Part shown: positions 17,407-25,542 of the stretch, piece by piece | Position numbering within the stretch: position 1 is the first letter of the stretch | How the letters are laid out: every line of letters begins with the position of its first letter | Origin: RUG12519 sp045649685 | GTDB taxonomy: Bacteria > Bacillota > Clostridia > Oscillospirales > Ruminococcaceae | Length of the DNA stretch: 64,000 nucleotides | NCBI GenBank assembly: GCA_045649685.1 | Contig: JAZRQJ010000005.1 | Coordinates: 25,936-89,935, forward strand | Direction of reading: 5' to 3' | Program-made: the position numbers and the translations under genes | Notes under the pieces: model-generated | Databases searched by the model: none | What the model was told of the DNA's origin: nothing | What the model saw: the letters and a program-made list of their open reading frames with translations, nothing else

Positions 17407-17829
17407 TTACGATATGCTGTTTATTTTCATAGGGGGCTGATTATATATTTTTGTGTGTATGTGGCCTCCAATTAATTTTTCCTCACAAACTATCATATCT
17501 GCAACATATTTTTGTGATTTGCTTTTAGGCGAACTAATAGCAAATCTTTTTTTTATGCATTTTTTTCCACAGTACTTTGATAAATCAAATCCTTGTTCTT
17601 TTTGTAAGTTATTATATTCTTTTAAGATTTGATTAAAAGTTTGAGGAATTGTTATTTCTGTTTCGCTTATGTACTCAATGTCATATTTTAGGTTTTTTAA
17701 ATATTGCTCTGGAGTTAAATTTTTGTTTTGTTTGCTTATTACTGTAAACATTAATATTGTGACAATTAAAATTACAAAAAGTGTTAAATACATTATTAGT
17801 TTATTGATTTTCAAATGTAGCATAAGCAC
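17407..17829 (-). CDS. Membrane-anchored DUF4830-like protein
   Basis: 140 aa. One N-terminal membrane helix (about residues 11-31) followed by a small extracytoplasmic domain with YNNLQKEQGFDLSKYCGKKCIKKRFAI and a C-terminal LIGGHIHTKIYN, the pattern I associate with DUF4830, a family of unknown function found in Clostridia. Two Cys separated by three residues (YCGKKC) could form a disulfide. The GTG at 17829 is 10 bases after AAGGAG; an ATG six bases downstream is an alternative. It is a lone minus-strand gene between sigA and the PucR-type gene. Confidence 0.65.
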   Translation of the reverse strand: MLMLHLKINKLIMYLTLFVILIVTILMFTVISKQNKNLTPEQYLKNLKYDIEYISETEITIPQTFNQILKEYNNLQKEQGFDLSKYCGKKCIKKRFAISSPKSKSQKYVADMIVCEEKLIGGHIHTKIYNQPPMKINSIS

Positions 17830-17966
17830 TAAATATCAACTCCTTGATATTTATAGTATGATTTGTAAGTTTAAATAATACATATATTAATATATTTTTA
17901 TTTACAATGTGATTAAATAAATGTTTATAATTTTTTGTATTAATAATATGTGAATTTTATTAATTG

Positions 17967-17995
17967 TTGACAATTATCTACAAAAATGTTATCAT
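17967..17995 (+). promoter_or_regulatory. Promoter of the PucR-ftsEX-M23 cluster
   Basis: Perfect TTGACA (17967-17972), 17-nt spacer, TATCAT (17990-17995), about 107 bp before the regulator ATG. No further promoter is obvious until after the S41 protease, which suggests one long transcript. Confidence 0.65.
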
Positions 17996-18101
17996 GGCAT
18001 TGGTTGTTTTGATTTTTAGTATGTCTATTTATGCATATATTAATCGGCAACTATAAATTTAAATGTTTTATATTTAAGGCTTTGGAAGAGGAGATTTTTT
18101 G

Positions 18102-19187
18102 ATGTCGAATAGACTGTTTCAAACTGTGATAAATCAAATGAAGGACGCTATAAATAGAGTTATTGGTGTGGTAGATAGTAAAGACATTATTATCGCTTGT
18201 AGTGAATTAAATAAGATAGGGTCTTTTAGGGAAATTGCATCTGTTAATTTAGTCGGCTCTCGGGATGTTTTTATAGTTGATGGATATGTATATAAAATGT
18301 TTGGTATACATACACATTTGGAATATGCGGTTTTTGTTGAGGGAGTTGATGAAACCGCTATACGTTATGCTAAAATATTGGCAATTACTTTGTCTAATAT
18401 AAAGCAATACTATGATGAAAAATATGATAGAAATAATTTTGTGAAAAATATAATATTAGATAATATTTTGCCTGGGGAGATATATATTAAGGCTAAAGAA
18501 CTTAATTTTAAAACAAATGTAAAAAGAGTTGCTTTTTTAATTAGGACGATTGGTGATAAAGAAATTTCATCTTTTGATGTGATTCAGAAATTGTTTCCTG
18601 ATAAAAGAAAAGATTTTGTTTTTAATATTAGTGAGACCGATATTGTTTTGATAAAAGAAATTTGTGATGATATAAAATCAAATGATTTAAGAAAATTAGC
18701 TAGATCTATTATTGACAGTTTGTTTGGTGAACTTTCAATTAAAACGACTGTTGGTATTGGCATTCCTGTAACTAATATAAAAGACCTTGCTCGGTCGTTT
18801 AAAGAGGCAAAGGTTTCTTTGGATATTGGAGAAGTCTTTGAGACAGATCGTTCTATAACTAGTTACGATAATTTGGGTATAGTTCGCTTAATATATCAAC
18901 TTCCGGTGACACTGTGTGAAACTTTTTTGACTGAAGTATTTAAGGAAGAGCCTATTGGTTCATTGGATAGAGAAACTTTATTTACAATAAATAAGTTTTT
19001 TGAAAATAATTTAAATGTTTCGGAAACATCTAGGAAGTTGTTTGTTCACAGAAATACTCTTGTATATAGATTAGAGAAAATTAAAAAATTAACTGGACTA
19101 GATTTAAGAGAGTTTGATGATGCTATTCTATTTAAAATAGCGCTTATGGTTCGTAAATATTTGCTTTCGAAGTTAAATGAAAACTAA
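18102..19187 (+). CDS. PucR/CdaR-type transcriptional regulator
   Basis: 361 aa. The C-terminal about 60 residues (FFENNLNVSETSRKLFVHRNTLVYRLEKIKKLTGLDLREFDDAILFKIAL) are the PucR/CdaR helix-turn-helix. A central region (about 150-260) resembles the degenerate GGDEF-like domain of CdaR proteins. The N-terminal 140 residues may be a ligand or sensor domain; I recognise no named family. ATG at 18102 follows AGAGGAG by eight bases. It is directly upstream of ftsE on the same strand, so regulation of, or by, the division/wall-hydrolysis cluster is a reasonable inference. Sugar diacids are ligands of CdaR in E. coli; nothing here shows the ligand. Confidence 0.8.
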   Translation: MSNRLFQTVINQMKDAINRVIGVVDSKDIIIACSELNKIGSFREIASVNLVGSRDVFIVDGYVYKMFGIHTHLEYAVFVEGVDETAIRYAKILAITLSNIKQYYDEKYDRNNFVKNIILDNILPGEIYIKAKELNFKTNVKRVAFLIRTIGDKEISSFDVIQKLFPDKRKDFVFNISETDIVLIKEICDDIKSNDLRKLARSIIDSLFGELSIKTTVGIGIPVTNIKDLARSFKEAKVSLDIGEVFETDRSITSYDNLGIVRLIYQLPVTLCETFLTEVFKEEPIGSLDRETLFTINKFFENNLNVSETSRKLFVHRNTLVYRLEKIKKLTGLDLREFDDAILFKIALMVRKYLLSKLNEN

Positions 19188-19231
19188 AATATAAAACATG
19201 TTATTGATTTGTGTAAGGAGAATATTATAGA

Positions 19232-19921
19232 ATGATAAGCATGAAAGATGTTTGTTTTGATTATGATAATGGAACGCGTGCGCTTTATAATGTTAATTTG
19301 AATATTGAAAATGGAGAATTTGTTTTTGTTGTTGGACAATCTGGAGCGGGTAAAAGTTCTATGTTAAAATTGCTTACTCGTGAAAATGTGGCGACAACTG
19401 GGGAGGTTATAATAAATAATTACAATTTGGGTAGTTTAAGCAAAAAAGAAATTCCATACTTTAGACGTACTGTTGGTATGGTTTTTCAGGATTTTAGATT
19501 AATTCCTGGTATGACAGTTTTTGACAATGTGGCGTTTGTTTTGAGGGTTACTAACTTCTCTAATAAATATATAAGTACTCGAGTACCTTATGTTTTAGAT
19601 TTAGTTAATCTTTCTGATTCTGCTAATAAATATCCTAGCGAGTTATCTGGTGGTGAGCAGCAGCGTGTGGCAATAGCTCGTGCTTTAGCTGGAGATCCAC
19701 CTATTTTGATTGCGGATGAACCTACTGGAAATATTGATCCTGAGTTATCTTTGCAAATTGTTGAATTGTTAGTTGATATTAATAAATATTGCGGAACTAC
19801 TATAGTTGTTGTTACTCATGAACATGAAATTGTTCGTTATTTTGGTGGCAGAGTTGTTAGTATTGAGGACGGTCAGATTGCTTTTGATGAAGTTATTGGG
19901 GGAGAACATGAACATAAATAG
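19232..19921 (+). CDS. ftsE: Cell division ATP-binding protein FtsE
   Basis: 229 aa ABC-type ATPase. Walker A GQSGAGKSS (about 35-43), Q-loop FQDFRLIPGMTVFDNVAF, signature LSGGEQQRVAIARAL and Walker B ILIADEPTGNIDPE are all intact. With FtsX it controls peptidoglycan hydrolases at the cytoplasmic membrane; the hydrolase genes follow directly. The gene overlaps ftsX by 14 bp. Confidence 0.97.
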   Translation: MISMKDVCFDYDNGTRALYNVNLNIENGEFVFVVGQSGAGKSSMLKLLTRENVATTGEVIINNYNLGSLSKKEIPYFRRTVGMVFQDFRLIPGMTVFDNVAFVLRVTNFSNKYISTRVPYVLDLVNLSDSANKYPSELSGGEQQRVAIARALAGDPPILIADEPTGNIDPELSLQIVELLVDINKYCGTTIVVVTHEHEIVRYFGGRVVSIEDGQIAFDEVIGGEHEHK

Positions 19922-20810
19922 TTTGAAATATTTGTTTTTTGAAGGATTGAAAAATGTTGTAAAAAATAAGCTTATGGCGTTGGCGTCTGTTGGAGTGTTA
20001 ACGGCTTGTTTAATTGTTGTTGGTTGTTCGGTTTTATTAACTGGTAATATGAACAACATGGTTACTTATATTGGTGAACAAAGTACAATGGTGGTTTTCT
20101 TAAAAGATGGAGTGGATCAGGCTGATGTTGATAGCTTAATGGAATCTCTCCATGAGAATAATAGTGTAAAAGAGGCAAATTATATTTCGAAAGAGCAAGC
20201 ATTATTGAGTTATTCAAAAAGAATGAATAACGATTCAGCGATAAAAACTTTATCTGAGGAAAATGTTTTGCCGGCATCTATAAATGTACATATTAGTGAT
20301 ATGTCGGATTTAGATAATCTTGTGGAAATTTCAAAGAGTTCTTCGGTTGTGGAAAATGTTGTTGTTCCAACAAATGTTACCAATGTTATTAAAGAATTGG
20401 GTAAAACCATTGGTTGGTTTGGAACTGCTATAGTTCTTGCACTTATATTGGTTTCAATAGTTATTATTTCGAATACTATTAGAGCAACAGTTTTTGCCAG
20501 AAGACGAGAGATTGCTATTATGAAGCAGGTTGGGGCTACGGACAACTTTGTTAGATTTCCTTTTTTAGTTGAAGGAATGACAATAGGTTTTGTTTCAGCA
20601 GTTATTGCATTTTTATTAATTTGTGCTGGGTATCAAACTGTAATGGTTATATTGACTGAAAGTAGTTCTGCTTTCTTAAAATCGATGTTTTCTAGTTTGA
20701 TGCAGTTTAGTAGTATAGGCTGGATTATGGCATTAGGATTTTTAGTTAGTGGAATTTTAGCCGGAGTTATTGGTAGCTTAATCAGTTTAAGGAAATATTT
20801 GAGTGTTTAA
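19908..20810 (+). CDS. ftsX: Cell division protein FtsX
   Basis: 300 aa. Four membrane segments: one near residues 20-42 and three in the C-terminal half (about 170-195, 220-245, 265-290), with the large extracellular loop between the first and second that contacts wall hydrolases. The conserved RATVFARRREIAIMKQVGA segment between helices 2 and 3 is the typical coupling region. The ATG at 19908 (MNINSLKYLFFEG) lies inside ftsE, with GGGGGAG upstream; a longer frame to 19806 is shadow sequence. Confidence 0.95.
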   Translation: MNINSLKYLFFEGLKNVVKNKLMALASVGVLTACLIVVGCSVLLTGNMNNMVTYIGEQSTMVVFLKDGVDQADVDSLMESLHENNSVKEANYISKEQALLSYSKRMNNDSAIKTLSEENVLPASINVHISDMSDLDNLVEISKSSSVVENVVVPTNVTNVIKELGKTIGWFGTAIVLALILVSIVIISNTIRATVFARRREIAIMKQVGATDNFVRFPFLVEGMTIGFVSAVIAFLLICAGYQTVMVILTESSSAFLKSMFSSLMQFSSIGWIMALGFLVSGILAGVIGSLISLRKYLSV

Positions 20811-20855
20811 TTACGCACTTTATAGTTTTTTAGTTTTTGATAAGGAGGTTTTGCT

Positions 20856-22028
20856 TTGAAAAAATTAAAAAAAGTAAGAGTATTTAGTCTATGCTTATTT
20901 ACGATTATGATTGGCCAATTGTTTACTTTTCAAGTATCCGCGAAGACAGCTAGTGAACTTAGAAATGAAATTGAAAGTTATAGAAAAGAGCTTTCCCAGC
21001 TCGAAAAGAACGGGGTAGAACAGAGTGCATATCAAGCCACACTTTCTAAACAAATAGATGCTTTGTCGCAACAGATGCAAGAATTTGATAATCAGATTGA
21101 TGAATTAAATATCCAGATAGGTGAAAAACAAGCTGTTATCGATAAACTCAATGAACAAATTTTTGGGAATGAAATACAAATTGATAAAATGAAAACAGAT
21201 ATTGATGGTTTAGAGTCAGAGAAAAATGTTACTAAAGAAAATTACTTATATGAGAAGTCTGGCTCTTTAGAAGTGTTGATGTCTTCTCAAGATTTTGGGG
21301 AGTTTGTATTCAGTGTTACTTATTTGAAAAAAATAGCTCAGTTTGATAAGAAGCTTGACAAATTGGATATGCAAATAAATGAAATAAATACAGAAAAGTC
21401 AAAAATTGAGGATGTAGTGGCACAAATAAACAGAACCAAAGATGTGATTTTTTCTGCATTAGATGAAGTACAGAAAAAAGTTTGTGAAATTCATAAAGAA
21501 AAAGAAAGCAAAAAATCGGTTAGTGATGAATTTTCAAGTCAATTGAAAAAAAGTACTATTCAGTTAGAGGTCATTGAGCAAGCAAAGAAACGAGTTCAGG
21601 AAGCTCAGTCTCGTGCACAGTGTGAATTAGAGGATGTTATTGATGCGGGAGGATATTTATATCCAGTTGCACCACCTAATTATATTTTTAGAGGATATAA
21701 TCCATCTATTCCACATTATGGTGTTGACATTGCTACTCATGGTCGAAATAACCCTATATTCGCTTCTAGAGGTGGAGTTGTAATAGCATCTAGATTTGGA
21801 GTTCGTGGAGATGGACTTGGTGGATATGGTAATGTTGTAGTTATAGATCATGGAGATGGATATTCGACGTTGTATGGTCATATGTTGAGAAGGAATGTTA
21901 AGGTTGGTGATGTTGTAAGTAGAGGACAATGCATAGGGCTTGTTGGAAATACTGGTGAGTCTAATGGAGAGCATTGTCACTTTGAAGTGAGGCATCATGG
22001 GAAACCAATTAGAACACCTTTTGGGTAA
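20856..22028 (+). CDS. Secreted M23 peptidase with coiled coil (EnvC/LytM type), copy 1
   Basis: 390 aa. A signal peptide (to about residue 29, ...FQVSAK) is followed by a long coiled coil (about 30-245) and a C-terminal LytM/M23 domain. The zinc ligands H-x3-D (HYGVDIA) and H-x-H (HCHFEV) are intact, so endopeptidase activity on peptidoglycan is expected. TTG start, eight bases after AAGGAGG. Relative to copy 2 it lacks 8 codons in the coiled coil (EQLRERMK), one codon at LTDKL, and an 18-codon linker before the M23 domain. Position after ftsX matches the known arrangement in which FtsEX governs a coiled-coil hydrolase or activator. Confidence 0.92.
   Translation: MKKLKKVRVFSLCLFTIMIGQLFTFQVSAKTASELRNEIESYRKELSQLEKNGVEQSAYQATLSKQIDALSQQMQEFDNQIDELNIQIGEKQAVIDKLNEQIFGNEIQIDKMKTDIDGLESEKNVTKENYLYEKSGSLEVLMSSQDFGEFVFSVTYLKKIAQFDKKLDKLDMQINEINTEKSKIEDVVAQINRTKDVIFSALDEVQKKVCEIHKEKESKKSVSDEFSSQLKKSTIQLEVIEQAKKRVQEAQSRAQCELEDVIDAGGYLYPVAPPNYIFRGYNPSIPHYGVDIATHGRNNPIFASRGGVVIASRFGVRGDGLGGYGNVVVIDHGDGYSTLYGHMLRRNVKVGDVVSRGQCIGLVGNTGESNGEHCHFEVRHHGKPIRTPFG
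21643..22028 (+). repeat. Direct repeat, copy A (M23 domain)
   Basis: This 386-bp stretch is nearly identical to 22947-23332. By eye I count about eight substitutions and no indel. The flanking coiled-coil DNA is clearly more diverged, which suggests recent homogenisation of the peptidase domain. Confidence 0.85.
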
Positions 22029-22075
22029 TATATTGAGAGTTATATGTTGAGTGTAATTTGAGAGGAGGTTTTATT

Positions 22076-23332
22076 TTGAAAAAGTTAAAAAAATTAAAGG
22101 TTTTTAGTTTGTTTTTATGTCTGATAATTGTTGGTCAATTGTTTACTTGTCAGGTATCAGCTAAGAAGACAGTTGGTGAACTTAGAAATGAAATTGAAAA
22201 TTATAGAAAAGAGCTTTCACAGCTCGAAAAAAATGGGGTAGAACAGAGTGCGTATCAAGCTACGCTTTCTAAGCAAATAGATGCTCTTTCGCAACAAATG
22301 CAAGCATTTGATAATCAGATTAATGAATTAAATAGTCAGATAGGTGAAAAGCAAGCTGCTATCGATAAGCTTAATGATCAAATTGCTGGGCATGAGGCGC
22401 AGATTGAAAAAATGAAAAAGGATATTGAGGCTTTAGAATCAGAGAAAAGTGTTACTGAAGAGCAGCTTCGTGAGAGAATGAAGGAAAACTATTTATATGA
22501 ACAATCTGGTCCTTTAGAAGTTTTGATGTCTTCTCAAGATTTCGGGGAGTTTGTATCTAACGTAGTTTATTTGAAAAAAATAGCTGAATTTGATAAAAAG
22601 CTTACGGACAAATTGGATATGCAGATAAATGAAATAAATACAGAAAAGTCAAAAATTGAGGATGTAGTAGCACAAATAAACAGAACTAAGGATGTGATTG
22701 TCTCTGCATTAGATGAAGTACAGAAAAAAGTTTATGAAATTAATAAGGCAAAAGAAAGTAAAAAATCGGTTAGCGATGAACTTTCCAGTCAACTGAAAAA
22801 GAGTACTATGCAGTCAGAGAGTATAGAGCAAACAAAGAAACGAGTTCAGAAAGCTCAGTCTCGTGCTCAGTGTGAATTAGAGGATGCTACTGATACTATT
22901 AGATCATTACAAAATAAAAATAGAGGTAATTTTAGAGGACCTATAGATGCGGGAGGATATTTATATCCAGTTGCACCACCTAATTATATTTTTAGAGGAT
23001 ATAATCCATCTATTCCACATTATGGTGTTGACATTGCTACTCGTGGTCGAAATAACCCTATATTCGCTTCTAGAGGTGGAGTTGTAATAGCATCTAGATT
23101 TGGAGTTCGTGGAGATGGACTTGGTGGATATGGTAATGTTGTAGTTATAGATCATGGAGATGGGTATTCGACGTTGTATGGTCATATGTTGAGAAGGGAT
23201 GTTAAGGTTGGTGATGTTGTAAATAGAGGACAATGTATAGGACTTGTTGGAAACACTGGTGAGTCTAATGGAGAGCATTGTCACTTTGAAGTGAGGCATC
23301 ATGGGAAACCAATTAAAACACCTTTTGGGTAA
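22076..23332 (+). CDS. Secreted M23 peptidase with coiled coil (EnvC/LytM type), copy 2
   Basis: 418 aa, paralog of the gene immediately upstream. Signal peptide (...CQVSAKK), coiled coil, a Gly/Arg/Asn linker (NKNRGNFRGP) and an M23 domain with HYGVDIA and HCHFEV. The linker and the extra coiled-coil heptads are the usual form, so copy 2 looks ancestral and copy 1 shortened. TTG at 22076 follows AGAGGAGG by seven bases; the upstream TTG at 22058 would put that site inside the gene. Same start codon and leader layout as copy 1, consistent with whole-gene tandem duplication. Confidence 0.93.
   Translation: MKKLKKLKVFSLFLCLIIVGQLFTCQVSAKKTVGELRNEIENYRKELSQLEKNGVEQSAYQATLSKQIDALSQQMQAFDNQINELNSQIGEKQAAIDKLNDQIAGHEAQIEKMKKDIEALESEKSVTEEQLRERMKENYLYEQSGPLEVLMSSQDFGEFVSNVVYLKKIAEFDKKLTDKLDMQINEINTEKSKIEDVVAQINRTKDVIVSALDEVQKKVYEINKAKESKKSVSDELSSQLKKSTMQSESIEQTKKRVQKAQSRAQCELEDATDTIRSLQNKNRGNFRGPIDAGGYLYPVAPPNYIFRGYNPSIPHYGVDIATRGRNNPIFASRGGVVIASRFGVRGDGLGGYGNVVVIDHGDGYSTLYGHMLRRDVKVGDVVNRGQCIGLVGNTGESNGEHCHFEVRHHGKPIKTPFG
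22947..23332 (+). repeat. Direct repeat, copy B (M23 domain)
   Basis: Second copy of the 386-bp repeat starting at 21643. The two copies lie about 1.3 kb apart in the same orientation and could support recombination that deletes or adds one gene copy. Confidence 0.85.
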
Positions 23333-23401
23333 AATATTGAAAAATTATATTCTGGATGTTGCTTTTTAGGTGTTGCTGATTAGTATTAAGGAAGTTAGTT
23401 A

Positions 23402-24568
23402 ATGAAAAATATAATGTTCAAGTGGTTCATTTTTATACTTTGCTTTTGCGTTTCTTGGACTGGTGGAATGTATTTTGCATATTTGCAGTTAGGTGGATTT
23501 GATAAGTTGGCTTTGCAGTTTAATGAAGTTAATAAATTTGTTAAAAATAATCACTTAACTGAATTAGACGAAAAATCGATGATTGACTATGCGTTAAACG
23601 GATATGTTAGTGGTTTAAATGATAAATATGCAAAATATTATACTGCACAAGAGTGGGAAAAGTTTGAAAATGGAAATAAGGGCGTGCTCAATGGCATAGG
23701 GGTTAGAATTGAAAGTGATAGTTCTGGATATATTACGGTTATTGCTGTTTTTGCAAATTCTCCCGCAGAGCGTTCTGAAATTCAAGTTGGTGATGTTATT
23801 ACCAAGATTAATGATATTGAAGTTTTAGGATATAGTGTAGTTGATGTGGCTAGTATTTTACAAGGAGAAAATAACGATACTTTTGATATAGTATTTAAAC
23901 GAGATGGGAAAATATTTAATAAAACTATAACTAGAGATATTATTGAATTGCCCAGTGTTGAGTATTATATGGACGGTTGTAATGGGTATATTAGAATGAT
24001 GAGTTTTAATAATTCTACCGTTAAACAGTTTGAGGATGCACTTAAGAATTTGCAAAATGATGGAGCTCAGGCGTTAATATTTGATTTAAGAAATAATAGT
24101 GGGGGAACTGTAGATTCGGTATGCAAAATACTTAATATGTTGCTTCCTTCAGGAATTATAGCTACACAAAGAACATTGGATGGACGTGAGACTGTTCTTG
24201 GAATGTCCGATGAAAATGAAATTAATATTCCTATGATTACTATAACTAATAAAAACACTGCAAGCGCTGCAGAATTATTTGTTTGTGATTTGAAAGATTA
24301 CAATAAAGCTAGTCAGGTAGGTCAAACAACATATGGTAAAGGTGTTTTGCAAACAACAAAACGTTTTTCAAGTGGAAATGCTGTCAAGATAACAACTGCA
24401 TATTTTAATCCTGCTAAGAGTGAAAATTTTGATCAAGTAGGATTAAAACCTGATGTAGAGGTTAATTTAGATGAAAATAAGGAAAGTCTTTATTTAAAAG
24501 GACAGCTAGATTTAAGAGATGATGATCAATATCAGGCGGCTGTAAATTTATTAAAAAATAGTTTATAA
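23402..24568 (+). CDS. S41-family C-terminal processing protease (CtpA type)
   Basis: 388 aa. An N-terminal membrane anchor (about 7-28) is followed by a PDZ domain (about 95-175; GVRIESDSSGYITVIAVFANSPAERSEIQVGDVI) and the S41 protease domain. The catalytic Ser lies in TASAAELF and the Lys in TTYGKGVLQT, forming the Ser-Lys dyad. Such proteases trim or degrade secreted proteins, including wall hydrolases. It closes the ftsEX cluster and ends at a strong bidirectional terminator. Confidence 0.93.
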   Translation: MKNIMFKWFIFILCFCVSWTGGMYFAYLQLGGFDKLALQFNEVNKFVKNNHLTELDEKSMIDYALNGYVSGLNDKYAKYYTAQEWEKFENGNKGVLNGIGVRIESDSSGYITVIAVFANSPAERSEIQVGDVITKINDIEVLGYSVVDVASILQGENNDTFDIVFKRDGKIFNKTITRDIIELPSVEYYMDGCNGYIRMMSFNNSTVKQFEDALKNLQNDGAQALIFDLRNNSGGTVDSVCKILNMLLPSGIIATQRTLDGRETVLGMSDENEINIPMITITNKNTASAAELFVCDLKDYNKASQVGQTTYGKGVLQTTKRFSSGNAVKITTAYFNPAKSENFDQVGLKPDVEVNLDENKESLYLKGQLDLRDDDQYQAAVNLLKNSL

Positions 24569-24576
24569 ATATATAC

Positions 24577-24616
24577 AAAAATAACATGCTGAAAATACTC
24601 AGCATGTTATTTTTAT
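24577..24616. terminator. Bidirectional terminator between the S41 protease and prmA
   Basis: A 12-bp perfect stem (24581-24592 with 24599-24610), extended by A/T pairs, flanked by A-run and T-run, serves both convergent genes. Confidence 0.9.
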
Positions 24617-25542
24617 TTTTTTAATTTGAAACATATTGATACCCAATCCTTATTTCTTTTAATTTTTTGGGGAATTAGGTTATTTTGGTTGAGTTTATTA
24701 ATAACTTCTATTTCTCTTTCTGCTATAATACCTGAGCATATAAATTTAGTTTCGCTATGCATAAATTTAGTTATATTGGCAGATAGTTCGATAATAATGT
24801 CCGAAACGATATTTGCACATATAACATCGAATTTCCCGTGAATTTTCTCAGTTAGATTTCCGCACAAAAATTTAAATGACCCTTCGTCTATATTATTTAA
24901 CTGAGCATTTTCTTTTGCAATTTTGACAGCCAAAGGGTCTATATCTACTCCTAAGGATGATTTTGCACCTAGTAATATAGATGTTATAGATAATATTCCA
25001 CTACCACATCCAATATCCAAAACAGTGCAATTGGGAGTTATGAGTGTTTCTAAAAACTCAATACACATTTGTGTGGTTTCATGTTTTCCTGTGCCAAAAG
25101 ATATTCCAGGATTTAAAATTACTTTTATTTCGTCACTGTTAGTATCAATTTTTTCCCATTTAGGACATATAATTACATTTTTACCTATTTTTAATGGATG
25201 ATAAAATTCTTGCCACTTTGTTTCCCATTCATTGGTATTAGAAATAGATTTTTTTGTTATTGTGCTAGAAATATGATTTTCATTTAATTTTTTATTTAAA
25301 AAATCAATAGAACTATCAATGTTGTTAGAATTTTGTAGATATATATGTACTTTTGCAATATTTCTAGCTTTATTTTTAAGTTGACTGTCAATTAAATCTG
25401 TGTGAGCGATTTCCATAATATCTTTTTCTAGGTGAGAATAATCTTCGATATATATGCTATCTGGGTTAACTAATTGGGCAAGTTCAGACACAGTGTCTGT
25501 ATATTTTGATGATATTTCAATAATAATTTCAATCCAATTCAT
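24613..25542 (-). CDS. prmA: Ribosomal protein L11 methyltransferase
   Basis: 309 aa, normal length. N-terminal substrate-recognition domain (MNWIEIIIEISSK onward) and a Rossmann methyltransferase domain with the SAM motif VLDIGCGSGILSI, preceded by LNPGISFGTGKHETTQMC, the PrmA hallmark. NIVSDII (about 245) is the NPP-like motif region. It trimethylates ribosomal protein L11. The start overlaps the end of the nnr gene by 14 bp, suggesting co-translation. Confidence 0.96.
   Translation of the reverse strand: MNWIEIIIEISSKYTDTVSELAQLVNPDSIYIEDYSHLEKDIMEIAHTDLIDSQLKNKARNIAKVHIYLQNSNNIDSSIDFLNKKLNENHISSTITKKSISNTNEWETKWQEFYHPLKIGKNVIICPKWEKIDTNSDEIKVILNPGISFGTGKHETTQMCIEFLETLITPNCTVLDIGCGSGILSITSILLGAKSSLGVDIDPLAVKIAKENAQLNNIDEGSFKFLCGNLTEKIHGKFDVICANIVSDIIIELSANITKFMHSETKFICSGIIAEREIEVINKLNQNNLIPQKIKRNKDWVSICFKLKK

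Noticed and set aside
21657..21998. 113-codon minus-strand frame, present twice (also 22961-23302)
   Set aside because: Two copies exist only because the M23 domain DNA is duplicated. It is antisense to a clear peptidase domain and resembles no protein.
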